A stretch of DNA of 64,000 bases. Origin: Chloroflexota bacterium (GTDB lineage Bacteria > Chloroflexota > Anaerolineae > Aggregatilineales > Phototrophicaceae). The notes under the pieces are model-generated. The model saw nothing but the letters and a program-made list of their open reading frames with translations, made no database searches and had not been told where the DNA came from. Location of the stretch: NCBI GenBank assembly GCA_016223085.1, contig JACRPS010000005.1, forward strand, positions 124,001-188,000, given 5' to 3'. This document shows, piece by piece, positions 33,259-41,130 of this stretch. Position numbers and translations under genes: made by a program. Numbering within the stretch: position 1 is the first letter of the stretch; every line of letters starts with the position of its first letter.

Positions 33259-34809
33259 CTAAATCCTAATCCCAAACAAGCCCAGGAATACCCGCCAGGC
33301 CGATTCGACGGGCAGCGCGAACCAGACCCAGCCGAGCAGCACAAAATGGAACGTCAGCAGCACACCCGCAAGCGTCCAGACGGTTTTCAGGCGCGGCTGC
33401 GCGTTCAGGCGGAGGAACCATTTGCGTGTGCGGTCGCTCCAGGTTTTATGCGCGAACAGTCCCAGCCCGTGCCACAGCCCCCACACGGCAAAGCCGAGCG
33501 TGACACCGTGCCACAGGCCGATGACCAGCATGGTCGTCATCTGCGCGAGGAACACCGCCGTCTGCGAGTCCACCTTACGTTTCAGCAGCGCCCGCGACAG
33601 CGGCGAAAACACGTAAAAACGCACCCAGTTGCTGAGGGTCATGTGCCAGCTTTGCCAGAACGCCGCCAGGTTGTTTTTGAGATAGGGGCGGTCAAAGTTT
33701 TTCGGCAGTTTGAAACCGCACAGGATGCCGATGCCGATAGCGATGTCGGTGTAGCCGCTGAAGTCGAAAAACAGCCGGAAGGCGTAAGCATACAGCAGCA
33801 GCCACAGCGCCCCGGTAGTCTGCGCCTGCCCGGCGTTGGTGCTGTTCAGCGCCACCAGCGCCAGGCTGTCCGCAATCACAAACTTCTTGAACAGCCCCAG
33901 GCTGATACGTCCACCCGCTTGCACCAGTCGCGGCGCGGTGAAGAGGCGCATCCTGTTGCAGGGGTGACCTACTAGGTCGCCCCTACCGGAAATATCCTGA
34001 TACTCGGTTATCGCCCGTTCATCCTTCACAAACCGTTCGGCGCGGTCAATCGGCCCTGCTGTGATCGCCGGGAAAAAGATCACGTAGGTGACGTACTCGC
34101 GCAGCGACAGCGCCGGCAGTTTGCCCATCTGCCGTTCGCGCAGGGTGTGAATCAGCCGGAAGGCCACATACGAAAAACCAAGCCATTCCAGATCAACCGG
34201 GCTGGCGAGTTCGACCGGCTGTCCGCTGAGGCCGCGCAGGGCGGCGGCCATGCCGGCGCTGAACGGCGGCGTTTTGAGCAGCACAAACAGCACGACCATA
34301 AACAGGATCCCGCCGGTCAGCAGGCCGCGCCGTTGGCCGAACGTTCGCCATAGCGCCAGCAGCGCCGCGCCAACCAGCAGCAGCGCCAGCGCCACCGGCA
34401 GCACGTCCGGTGCGCGGGAGGCGGTCGGACGCAGTTCCGGCACGAGATAGCGCGTGGCCGCCAGCGCCAGCACCAGCGCGGTGATAACCAGCAGCGTTAG
34501 CCAATCATCACGATTGACCGTTCCCAGAAATGCCCATCGTTTCGACAGAGGTTGTAGGGGCACGGCATGCCGTGCCCCTACGGGTTCAACAGTATCGTTT
34601 GGCCTTGTTACCCACCACATGGCGACGGTTAAAACGAGCGTCGCCGTCGGCAGCGCGAAATCCAGGTAGCGGATCGTCAGCGTAGCTTGCAGCCAGTACA
34701 GCGCCACCACGCTCCCAACCAGCAGCAGCCAGCCCCGCCAGCGCGGCGGCGCAAAAGCCGCGTACAGCAGCGCGGCGACGATAAACACGGCGATGTGATG
34801 CAGTTGCAT
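33259..34809 (-). CDS. MBOAT-family O-acyltransferase (AlgI-like)
   Basis: 516 residues, with about ten membrane helices. Family landmarks: IFFPAITAGPIDRAERF, FDFSGYTDIAIGIGILCGF, NFDRPYLKNNLAAFWQSWHM, and TMLVIGLWHGVTLGFAVWGLWHG with the catalytic His. AlgI/DltB-type enzymes move acyl groups across the membrane to an SGNH or similar partner for polymer O-acetylation. The partner is probably the SGNH protein four genes earlier (35385-36533). Two dispersed palindromes are read in frame as loops: VGARHAVPL near residue 80 and GRGDLVGHP near 280. An ATG at 34836 is in frame but lies in a repeat, so 34809 was chosen. Confidence 0.9.
   Translation of the reverse strand: MQLHHIAVFIVAALLYAAFAPPRWRGWLLLVGSVVALYWLQATLTIRYLDFALPTATLVLTVAMWWVTRPNDTVEPVGARHAVPLQPLSKRWAFLGTVNRDDWLTLLVITALVLALAATRYLVPELRPTASRAPDVLPVALALLLVGAALLALWRTFGQRRGLLTGGILFMVVLFVLLKTPPFSAGMAAALRGLSGQPVELASPVDLEWLGFSYVAFRLIHTLRERQMGKLPALSLREYVTYVIFFPAITAGPIDRAERFVKDERAITEYQDISGRGDLVGHPCNRMRLFTAPRLVQAGGRISLGLFKKFVIADSLALVALNSTNAGQAQTTGALWLLLYAYAFRLFFDFSGYTDIAIGIGILCGFKLPKNFDRPYLKNNLAAFWQSWHMTLSNWVRFYVFSPLSRALLKRKVDSQTAVFLAQMTTMLVIGLWHGVTLGFAVWGLWHGLGLFAHKTWSDRTRKWFLRLNAQPRLKTVWTLAGVLLTFHFVLLGWVWFALPVESAWRVFLGLFGIRI
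33958..33986. repeat. Palindromic repeat inside the MBOAT gene
   Basis: GCAGGGGTGACCT-ACT-AGGTCGCCCCTAC, translated as GRGDLVGHP. One arm mismatch and one changed end. Confidence 0.8.
34554..34581. repeat. Perfect GTAGGGGC repeat inside the MBOAT gene
   Basis: The same 28 bases as at 23306 and 47296, here translated as VGARHAVPL between two membrane helices. Confidence 0.95.
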
Positions 34810-34822
34810 GGGTGTGTCATTT

Positions 34823-34849
34823 GTAGGGTACGGCACGCCGTGCCCCTAC
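34823..34849. repeat. GTAGGG repeat between the 37-aa gene and the MBOAT gene
   Basis: GTAGGGTACGGCACGCCGTGCCCCTAC, one base shorter than the consensus in the left arm. It would be a hairpin in the operon message just before the MBOAT start. Confidence 0.85.
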
Positions 34850-34862
34850 GCCCCTTTATCCC

Positions 34863-34976
34863 CTAAAACCCCTGGTAAATCCACGTCGGCGCGGAGTCGG
34901 TCGTGGCGATGACCAGCAGAAGCACCAGCAGGCACAGGCCGAGCGCGAACAGGTTTTCCCGCGTCAGCAGGCGCAT
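34863..34976 (-). CDS. 37-residue single-helix membrane peptide
   Basis: ATG at 34976, one base beyond the stop of the lipoprotein gene, with GGGGAGG 8 bases upstream inside that gene. The peptide has a charged start (MRLLTRENLF), one hydrophobic helix (ALGLCLLVLLLVIATT) and a short outer tail (DSAPTWIYQGF). Size, spacing and ribosome site argue for a real gene. It could be a small subunit of the acyltransferase machinery; small membrane partners are known for DltB-type systems (DltX), but this is only an analogy. Confidence 0.65.
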   Translation of the reverse strand: MRLLTRENLFALGLCLLVLLLVIATTDSAPTWIYQGF

Positions 34977-34977
34977 G

Positions 34978-35388
34978 TTACCCGGCCTCCCCGCACCATT
35001 TCCACTCGCCGCCTTCCTGCACCACCTTGTACGCGCCCAGCGGGAAGTCCATGTTTTCCGTGCCATACACGGCGACGATCTTGCCGGCGCAGCGCACCAC
35101 GTCGCTACTGCCGTCGCGCTGGCAGTCCATACCTTCCAGCGACGCGTCCACCGCCGCAAACGAATTGGCCTCGCGGTCGAGGTCCGCTTCCATCGCGCTG
35201 CACAACAGCGCCTTCACGCCGTCGGCGTCGCCGGCAACTTTCGACGTCAGGTACTTCTCGACTGCATCCGCCGGGTCGCCACCGCCGGCCTCACCGCCCG
35301 CGCAGGCCGCCAGCAATAGAACCAGAACCAGCATGAGGACTTGTAGGGACACGATATATCGTGTCCCTACAGCAAACCATTTTCTCAT
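34978..35388 (-). CDS. Small lipoprotein of the acylation operon
   Basis: 136 residues. The ATG at 35388 overlaps the stop of the SGNH gene (ATGA), so translation is coupled. The N-terminus carries the in-frame palindrome (VGTRYIVSLQ) before a lipoprotein signal VLVLLLAAC. The mature part has paired Cys residues (in ALLCSAM, MDCQRD, VRCAG, KWCGEAG) and looks like a small beta-rich domain (KIVAVYGTENMDFPLGAYKV). The family is not recognised. If the repeat is a late insertion, the older start may be the Met in VLMLVLVLLLAAC. Confidence 0.75.
   Translation of the reverse strand: MRKWFAVGTRYIVSLQVLMLVLVLLLAACAGGEAGGGDPADAVEKYLTSKVAGDADGVKALLCSAMEADLDREANSFAAVDASLEGMDCQRDGSSDVVRCAGKIVAVYGTENMDFPLGAYKVVQEGGEWKWCGEAG
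35343..35370. repeat. Palindromic repeat inside a lipoprotein signal peptide
   Basis: The perfect 28-base palindrome with half-site GTAGGGACACGATA, identical to the copy at 24594. It lies in frame six codons after the start and lengthens the basic region of the signal peptide. Confidence 0.95.
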
Positions 35389-36533
35389 CCGTCCGTCTCC
35401 AGAATCACCGTATGCAAAATCTCGTCCAGCATCACCAGCGACAGCAGATTACGCAGGCTGGTGCCATACAAGGACTCGTGGCCGGTTGAATACTTGAGAT
35501 ACAGAAAACCGCTGTTTTTCATGTGCACGTGGTCAGCATCCAGCCCATAATCCGGCAGCGGGCGCGCCGCCGCCCACAGGTTAATCAACGGCACGTCATA
35601 CTGCCAGGCCACGTCAACAATCGCCAGATTAAAGATCACCGCTTCGTCCCAGTAGCGGCGGTTCGGGTCGGCGCTGAAGGTGGACAGCACCGGGATAATG
35701 CCGCGCTGTTCGGTTTCCTCCACAATCTTCTGCATCTGGGTACGGAACTTGTCCACGTTGACGGCGCGCACGTCATTTGGCCCAAACAGGATGAAGGCCA
35801 CGCCCGGCTGTTTTTGCCGGTATTCACACGCCAGCGGCGACTCGTTGGCGCGGCACTGCGCCTTTCGCTTCCAGCCAGGGTCAAATACCGAAAAGACGTT
35901 GAGGCCGATGCTGGCCGCCGCGCTTGGGGCTGCCGATGGGCCGAAGTATGTCAGCGCGTCCGCCAGATAATCATACGGCCCCAGGTCGTTGTCGTTCCGG
36001 CTCATCGGTTCAAGATACATCGGGTTAAACGACAGGCTGTCGCCAACTTTGGTGATGACGTAGCTGTGCATACCGAGCGTTTGCCCCAGCCGGTAGACCT
36101 GGCGCATCCGGTCGCTGACATCGGAGATGACCGGTACGGCGTACAACTGCTGGAGCAGCGCGTTATCCACGTTCGACGGGTCAGCGTCCGGCAGCGTGAT
36201 GTTCACCGGCACCTGACTGAAACGCACTTCGGGGGGCAGCGTCAGGCTGCCGGTCATCACCCAGCCATCCAGCCTGACAAAGCCGTTGCGGTCGTTCTGC
36301 CGGATGTGGAGCCAGTTGCCGATGCGGTTACGTTCAACAAGTGCGACCGAATGTCCCGCCCGCAGCACGCCAAGCTGCCGGAAGGTGTCGCCCGGCCCGG
36401 CATAAACGATGGCAGTCCGGTTCATCACCGTCTGGCCGGTAGGGGATGCCGGGGCTGCTTCCTGGGCAATGATCGGCGCGATACCAATCACCATCAACAG
36501 CAGCAGACACAGACGGGGCAGTACACGCAGCAT
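35385..36533 (-). CDS. SH3b and SGNH-hydrolase-like secreted protein
   Basis: 382 residues. A signal peptide (LPRLCLLLLMVIGIAPIIA) is followed by an SH3b domain (about 35-95; IVYAGPGDTFRQLGVLRAG, GNWLHIRQNDRNG), then an SGNH domain from about 130: YVITKVGDSLSF (Ser), FILFGPNDVRAV (Asn block) and GLDADHVHMKNSG (Asp/His). Next to an MBOAT gene this is the layout of AlgJ/AlgX or PatB partners that attach acetyl groups to surface polymers. SH3b would tether it to the wall. It resembles the LysM-SGNH protein at 17533-18798 through its whole C-terminal half. First gene of the operon. Confidence 0.82.
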   Translation of the reverse strand: MLRVLPRLCLLLLMVIGIAPIIAQEAAPASPTGQTVMNRTAIVYAGPGDTFRQLGVLRAGHSVALVERNRIGNWLHIRQNDRNGFVRLDGWVMTGSLTLPPEVRFSQVPVNITLPDADPSNVDNALLQQLYAVPVISDVSDRMRQVYRLGQTLGMHSYVITKVGDSLSFNPMYLEPMSRNDNDLGPYDYLADALTYFGPSAAPSAAASIGLNVFSVFDPGWKRKAQCRANESPLACEYRQKQPGVAFILFGPNDVRAVNVDKFRTQMQKIVEETEQRGIIPVLSTFSADPNRRYWDEAVIFNLAIVDVAWQYDVPLINLWAAARPLPDYGLDADHVHMKNSGFLYLKYSTGHESLYGTSLRNLLSLVMLDEILHTVILETDG

Positions 36534-36601
36534 AGGTGTCCATAAGGCTGGCCGACCATTCAGCGCCGATTATAACACACTCCAACAGGTGTCCAGCGCG
36601 A

Positions 36602-36631
36602 GGAGGGGCACAGCCGACGCCGCGCCCCTCC
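36602..36631. terminator. GC-rich hairpin after the CARDB lipoprotein gene
   Basis: GGAGGGGC and GCCCCTCC, perfect 8-base arms with a 14-base loop, 14 bases beyond the stop (minus strand). No T-run. Confidence 0.35.
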
Positions 36632-36644
36632 GCTGGAGGCGGTT

Positions 36645-37880
36645 TTAGCAGCCGCCCTTTTCGAGCGTGAAGGTGATTTCCGAGCGGTTGTCGTTTTCGT
36701 TGGTTTCGGGAATCACGTTATTCGGGTCCACGATGGCAACGATCTTATGCTGTTCGGCAAAGTAGGTGCTGGACGTGATCGGGATATTGCCGGAGTTCAC
36801 CGTCGCCCCGGCGGGGACGGCAGGGAAGCCCGCCGGCACGCTCTGCTGCACCGAGCCATCGCGCACGGCGATGTCCTGTATCGTCAGGCTGCCGCTGGGC
36901 GCTTCGGTGCTGCCCAGGTTAGCCACGTCCACCGTCACCTGATACGTTTCCTTGCAGCGTGGACTGCCAGGGTTCAACCGGATCGCGCCCGCCACCAGAT
37001 TGATTGTCGTGACCGGCGTTGGCGTCACCGGCACCGGCGTGGCGGTTGGGATGGGCGTGGGCGGGCCGGGATCAACCGGCAGACTGGAGACATCGCCGGA
37101 GACGGTCACCAACTGCCCGAACACCCAGCCTTCGGCGTTGTAATACCGCACCTTGAACCACGTGCCGTCCGGCGATTTCGCCAGCACATCGGCGGTCTGA
37201 TTGGCGGCAAACGCGCCGATAGGCGGGTTAAATATCGTTCCCGGCCCGCTGCGGACGTTTACACCCTGGTTGAAGGTCGCCACCGGCTTGCTGGGTGTGG
37301 GGGTGTTGGTGGGCGGCGGGGGATTGGTCGGCGGCGCGTTGGTAGCCGTCGCGGGCGGATTGGTCGGTGCGGCATTGTTGCTGCCGGCGCTCTGGCCTCC
37401 CGGTTCGTTGCCGATGCCACCCGGCGGATTGCCACTGCCGGCGGTGGTTGGCGCGGGCGATGGGGTGGTGCCCGGCGCGACGACGTTCACGTTAACGGTC
37501 GCCGGCGTGCTGCTGGAGCCGTCGGCGCGGAAAGCGGTCACGCTGATGCTGTGCTGGCCAACGCCTGCCGCCTTCCACGATTGTGACACGGTAAAAGCCG
37601 GCGCGCCGGAGGAATTCGGCTGCTGCTGGGTGGCGATAATCGAGCCGTCTACCACCACTTCCACGCGGTCAACGTCCGTACCGGCATTCGTCACCTGCGC
37701 CTGGATATTCACTGACACGCCTTCCAGATAGGTCGCATTGGGCAACGGCGACGCCAGCCGCACTACCGGCGGCCCGCTGATGACCGTCTGGCCGCCGCCC
37801 GGCTGATTCAGCAGATTACACGACGACAGCGCCAGCATCAGCCCGAAGGCGAAGGCTGTACGCCATACGCGATTAAACAT
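36645..37880 (-). CDS. Lipoprotein with SH3b and CARDB-like domains
   Basis: 411 residues from an ATG eight bases behind AGGAG. A lipoprotein signal (FAFGLMLALSSC) is followed by an Ig-like beta domain (about 30-130; PLPNATYLEGVSVNIQAQV, GVGQHSISVTAFRADG), a long Pro/Thr/Asn linker, an SH3b domain (NQGVNVRSGPGTIFNPP, WVFGQLVTV), another Pro/Thr linker, and a CARDB-like domain (YQVTVDVANLGSTEAPSG, IVDPNNVIPETNENDN) near the end. All parts are surface-adhesion or ligand-binding modules; the protein probably sits on the outer face of the membrane bound to wall or substrate. No enzyme domain is seen. Confidence 0.85.
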   Translation of the reverse strand: MFNRVWRTAFAFGLMLALSSCNLLNQPGGGQTVISGPPVVRLASPLPNATYLEGVSVNIQAQVTNAGTDVDRVEVVVDGSIIATQQQPNSSGAPAFTVSQSWKAAGVGQHSISVTAFRADGSSSTPATVNVNVVAPGTTPSPAPTTAGSGNPPGGIGNEPGGQSAGSNNAAPTNPPATATNAPPTNPPPPTNTPTPSKPVATFNQGVNVRSGPGTIFNPPIGAFAANQTADVLAKSPDGTWFKVRYYNAEGWVFGQLVTVSGDVSSLPVDPGPPTPIPTATPVPVTPTPVTTINLVAGAIRLNPGSPRCKETYQVTVDVANLGSTEAPSGSLTIQDIAVRDGSVQQSVPAGFPAVPAGATVNSGNIPITSSTYFAEQHKIVAIVDPNNVIPETNENDNRSEITFTLEKGGC

Positions 37881-38071
37881 AACCCAAACTCCTGTCAACA
37901 GCAGTGTGTCAAAGAGGTAAATTTAACGCATCCCTGCTGTTTGTGCGAACTTCCGGCGGCAAACCGGCGGGCAAGCGGCGAAAACAGGACGTTCGTCCGG
38001 GGTGTTTCTTTCATTTTTCTGATGTCGCTTTTTGGGTTACACTGGCGGCCTGAACCAGGGGAGGGATACGC

Positions 38072-38347
38072 ATGTTACGGGACAAAATCGAACGCATTGG
38101 CAAACAGGTGGCGGCGGAAGTCGAGGCCGAGCACGACGACGTGCGGGTGAGCTTCTCCGTGACCGAATCAGTATCTGGCGACCTGAAGCTCTCGGTGTGG
38201 GTGTCATCGGTATCCGACGACCGCGAACAGGTGTATGATTTTGCGCCGCCCGCGCCGTTTTACAACTACGACGAGGCGCGCATGACCGCCGAAATCAAGG
38301 CCAAACTGACGGATTACGTGCGTAAGTTCGCACGCAGGCGGCGGTAA
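38072..38347 (+). CDS. Conserved-looking small hypothetical protein
   Basis: 91 residues from an ATG behind GGGAGGG. The start MLRDKIERIGKQVAAEVEAE is an amphipathic helix; the middle is acidic and beta-like (VRVSFSVTESVSGDLKLSVW) and the end is strongly basic (VRKFARRRR). I do not recognise the family. The clean ribosome site and the balanced codon use favour a real gene. A hairpin at 38367-38393 may end its message. Confidence 0.6.
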   Translation: MLRDKIERIGKQVAAEVEAEHDDVRVSFSVTESVSGDLKLSVWVSSVSDDREQVYDFAPPAPFYNYDEARMTAEIKAKLTDYVRKFARRRR

Positions 38348-38366
38348 CAGCGCCCAAATCGCGCCA

Positions 38367-38393
38367 CAGGGACACAGCGTTGTCGTGTCCCTG
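38367..38393. repeat. CAGGGACAC hairpin, decayed palindromic repeat
   Basis: CAGGGACAC and GTGTCCCTG, perfect 9-base arms; the centre has diverged. It follows the stop of the small gene by 20 bases. Confidence 0.7.
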
Positions 38394-38440
38394 CCCGGTG
38401 ATCTGCCTCATCCTGTTTCCATTTCCTCCACAATCCCCCC

Positions 38441-38471
38441 TTGAGCCTCACGTGACGTGAGCCTTTACACT
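38441..38471 (+). promoter_or_regulatory. MerR-type promoter with embedded operator
   Basis: A -35 box TTGAGC (38441-38446) and -10 box TACACT (38466-38471) are 19 bases apart, and the spacer holds the perfect dyad CTCACG-TGA-CGTGAG (38447-38461). The long spacer with a centred palindrome is the hallmark of promoters untwisted by MerR-family activators. No MerR gene lies in the window, so the regulator is elsewhere. It should drive the metalloprotease at 38522. Confidence 0.7.
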
Positions 38472-38521
38472 GGTCGCGTTCGAAAGCCGCTCACGGGCGG
38501 CGCAGCGTGAGGAGGAACACC

Positions 38522-39424
38522 ATGCAATTCCAGATCGTAGATACCGAAAGCATTTACCGGCGGCTGCTGGATGAGCCGGACGCGGCGGCGCGCGAGGCCA
38601 TCTTCACCAGCGAACTGGTTGAACCATTCCGGGGACTCGTCAGCGTTTTTGGCGGCGGTGATGGGCTGGCACTCTTTCGGATGTGGGGCCTGTCGCCGGA
38701 CCACTTCGCGGGCGAGAAACGCGACTGGATGGCGGCGACCGTTAACGCGCTGGCGGCAGCCGATGCCTGGACGCAGGCGGCACAGGCGCTGGCAGACGGA
38801 TACGCTGCCTTCGCGCCGCTGCATGACCGGATTGCCCTGGACAGCATTGTCTTTGGGCTGGTAATTGCGGACATGAGCAGCGCGCCGGGCCAGCGCCGCT
38901 ATACCGGCTTCGGCGGTATTCCCGGCTGGATTATGACCGTCTACGGCGAAGCCAACGACTACACCCTGCCCCGGGTGAAAGCGGTCACCGCCCACGAACT
39001 GCACCACAATCTGGCCGCCGCGATTGGCATGGGCATGGGCGGAAACACAAACATCATGACCACCAGCGTCGGGGAGTATATGGTTGGCGAAGGGCTGGCG
39101 GAATCGTTCGCGGTGGAGCTGTACGGCGAGGACAAGGTCAGTTTCTTTGTCACCGAGTTTGAGCCGTCACGGCTGGAAGAAACCAAACGACTCATCCACG
39201 ACGGGTTGGAGAAAACCGGCTTCAACGTGGTACGGGGTTACATCTTCGGCGACGACATCGCCGGAACGATGGGGCTGCCACAGGCCGGCGTTCCGGCATA
39301 CGCCGGGTACGCCATCGGCTATCAGGTGGTACAGGCCTATCTGCGGCGCACGGGCAAAAGCGTGGTCGAAGCGACGCTGGTGCCGGCGCGGGAGATCATC
39401 GCAGAGTCGCACTTCTTCGCGTAA
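38522..39424 (+). CDS. DUF2268-type putative zinc metalloprotease
   Basis: 300 residues from an ATG behind GAGGAGGAAC. The Zn motif HELHH (HExxH, residues 158-162) and a downstream Glu in VGEGLAESFAVEL fit gluzincin-like DUF2268 (YjaZ-type) proteins. Other family parts are GFGGIPGWIMTVYGEANDYT and a late AGYAIGYQVVQAYLRRTGKS. No signal peptide, so cytoplasmic. The substrate is unknown. The MerR-type promoter upstream suggests that it responds to a small molecule or stress. Confidence 0.82.
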   Translation: MQFQIVDTESIYRRLLDEPDAAAREAIFTSELVEPFRGLVSVFGGGDGLALFRMWGLSPDHFAGEKRDWMAATVNALAAADAWTQAAQALADGYAAFAPLHDRIALDSIVFGLVIADMSSAPGQRRYTGFGGIPGWIMTVYGEANDYTLPRVKAVTAHELHHNLAAAIGMGMGGNTNIMTTSVGEYMVGEGLAESFAVELYGEDKVSFFVTEFEPSRLEETKRLIHDGLEKTGFNVVRGYIFGDDIAGTMGLPQAGVPAYAGYAIGYQVVQAYLRRTGKSVVEATLVPAREIIAESHFFA

Positions 39425-39444
39425 GCGCGACGTGACGCGATGTT

Positions 39445-39906
39445 TTACGGCTTCCCCGCCAGCGCCAGCCGCGTTCGCAGATGCCGGTAGAAAAACAGAA
39501 TCCGCAGCGGTAGACCGTCAAACACCAGCCGCGTCAGCAGCCCCGGCAGGCCGGGCCTGTGCGCGTAGGTCACGCGGTCAGTCAGTTCCACGCCGCCAGG
39601 CACCTCGCGGAAGATGTGTTCATGCCGCCAGTAGGCCAGCGGGCCGGCCAGCATCTTATCAGCAAACGATGTGTCGCTGGGGCCGGGTTCGTGCCGCGCC
39701 ACCCAGCGCACGCCCACCGGCCCGAACCACAGCATAAATTCGCGCTCGCCGCTGGTCAGTGAGCGCATGTCATCCCGCAGCGGACGCAGGAAGATCGGCG
39801 GCGGGGTCAGCCGGTACAGCGCCTGCGCGTCTTCGTGGAAGGCGATCATCCGGCTCATACTGGTCGGGATGACCGAACGCTGTTCAAACACTTTGGTGGT
39901 GGGCAA
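39445..39906 (-). CDS. SRPBCC (START-like) ligand-binding protein
   Basis: 153 residues of the SRPBCC/polyketide cyclase-like fold: VFEQRSVIPTSMSRMIAFHE at the start, LTPPPIFLRPLRDDM, FADKMLAGPLAYWRHEHIF and GGVELTDRVTYAHRPGLPG, with FYRHLRTRLAL at the C-terminal helix. The fold has a deep hydrophobic pocket for lipids or small molecules. The ligand cannot be told. Convergent with the metalloprotease gene, 20 bases between stops. Confidence 0.82.
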   Translation of the reverse strand: MPTTKVFEQRSVIPTSMSRMIAFHEDAQALYRLTPPPIFLRPLRDDMRSLTSGEREFMLWFGPVGVRWVARHEPGPSDTSFADKMLAGPLAYWRHEHIFREVPGGVELTDRVTYAHRPGLPGLLTRLVFDGLPLRILFFYRHLRTRLALAGKP

Positions 39907-39941
39907 GGTGGTTGCTTCTCCAGGCAGTTAGGGGACAATTT

Positions 39942-39969
39942 GTAGGCGCACGGCAGGCCGTGCCCCTGC
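39942..39969. repeat. Decayed GTAGGGGC repeat
   Basis: GTAGGCGCACGGCA with GGCCGTGCCCCTGC: three arm changes, core intact. It lies upstream of the SRPBCC gene. Confidence 0.7.
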
Positions 39970-40083
39970 CGCCTCACATTATATTTCGCCAGCCTTAAGC
40001 CGCCCTCGAACAGGTATGAGGCATGGATGAATGTCTGTTCTGGCAGCACGGAAATGTTGGGGCGACCTGCCGGTTCGCTCCAT

Positions 40084-40968
40084 CTACACCCTCATCACGT
40101 GCAGCGCGTCCCACACAGCGCGCAGCACATCGGCATTGGGTGTTTCCAACGGGATTTCGACGCTTTCTACCGCCTCACCACCCAGATCGAGTCGTATCCA
40201 GGATAGATCATCGGATTGGCGGAAGGCCACCTGACGCACCCGGTCGAGCGGCACGAAGCCGGTGATGATGCCGTAAGTGGTTTTGCGCCGGCGTTCCGGT
40301 TCTTCCAGCAGCAGCAGGAAGCGGTCGGTCACGGCAATGGTGCGATTGGGCGAGAGGTATGGCTGAAGCCAGCCGTCACCACGTTTGATTGCCGGCTGGT
40401 GCACCGCTGCCAGCACCGGCTCGCCGGGTAGCAGGCTGTATTTGAGGTAGTTGTTGAACTTAAACGGCAGGTGCGCGGTGCTCGCCAGCGGCGGCAGTGG
40501 AGCAGGCGGCAGGCGGTTGCTGATGGTCTGCCGCGCGCGGTTGACCTGCTGGCGGATAAGCTGTTCGCCAACCGCGTTGTATTCGATGAGCCGCTTTTCG
40601 ATGTGCTGGCCGTCCAGCCACGCCAGTTCAAGGTAAGCGTACAGCAATATCGTGCCCAGCCGGACATACACCAGACAGTCCAGCGGGATGACGCGGGTGT
40701 TGATCGCGCCGTTATTGTCGGCTTCAACCAGCACGATCTGCCGGCTGCCAAAAGCCAGCGTGCGCTGCGGCGTCATGCGCCAGCCAAACGGCAGGTTCTT
40801 TTTCCAGCGGGCTTCGCGGTGGATGGCGTAATCCTGGGGCGGAATCACAATAATGGAACGGATGTCAGCTTCCGCCAGATGCCGGCGCAGCGCGTCACCG
40901 ACGGGTGCTGGCAGATCGTCCAGCGCGCGAACCGGGTACAGGAAATAGTGAATCGCCTTGCGGAACAT
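40084..40968 (-). CDS. Hypothetical protein with possible PH-like domains
   Basis: 294 residues. No motif that I can name with certainty. Two similar beta-rich segments are visible: one near 65-120 (TLAFGSRQIVLVEADNNG, IPLDCLVYVRLGTILLYAYL) and one near 200-285 (TIAVTDRFLLLLEEPERRRK, VPLDRVRQVAFRQSDDLSW). Both have the pattern 'computed threshold, then PLD-x-V' seen in bacterial PH-like (YdbT/bPH) domains. No signal peptide or membrane helix. It may be a lipid- or membrane-surface protein; this is a guess from pattern only. Confidence 0.6.
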   Translation of the reverse strand: MFRKAIHYFLYPVRALDDLPAPVGDALRRHLAEADIRSIIVIPPQDYAIHREARWKKNLPFGWRMTPQRTLAFGSRQIVLVEADNNGAINTRVIPLDCLVYVRLGTILLYAYLELAWLDGQHIEKRLIEYNAVGEQLIRQQVNRARQTISNRLPPAPLPPLASTAHLPFKFNNYLKYSLLPGEPVLAAVHQPAIKRGDGWLQPYLSPNRTIAVTDRFLLLLEEPERRRKTTYGIITGFVPLDRVRQVAFRQSDDLSWIRLDLGGEAVESVEIPLETPNADVLRAVWDALHVMRV

Positions 40969-41130
40969 AAGCGCCGTCCTGTTACAAAATATATTTAGGC
41001 TTTAGATTATAACGCTGTCAGTGGCTGGAAGGGTGATGATGGCAGGGGTGACATTCATCCTTACCTTTGATGATATTGCTCACTGGCAGGCCGATATTAC
41101 GATGATTGCGGTGAGACAATAGACAGGCCG

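Noticed and set aside
34810-34836. Earlier start of the MBOAT gene
   Set aside because: The additional residues are read from a palindromic repeat and are not family-like; the ATG at 34809 fits better.
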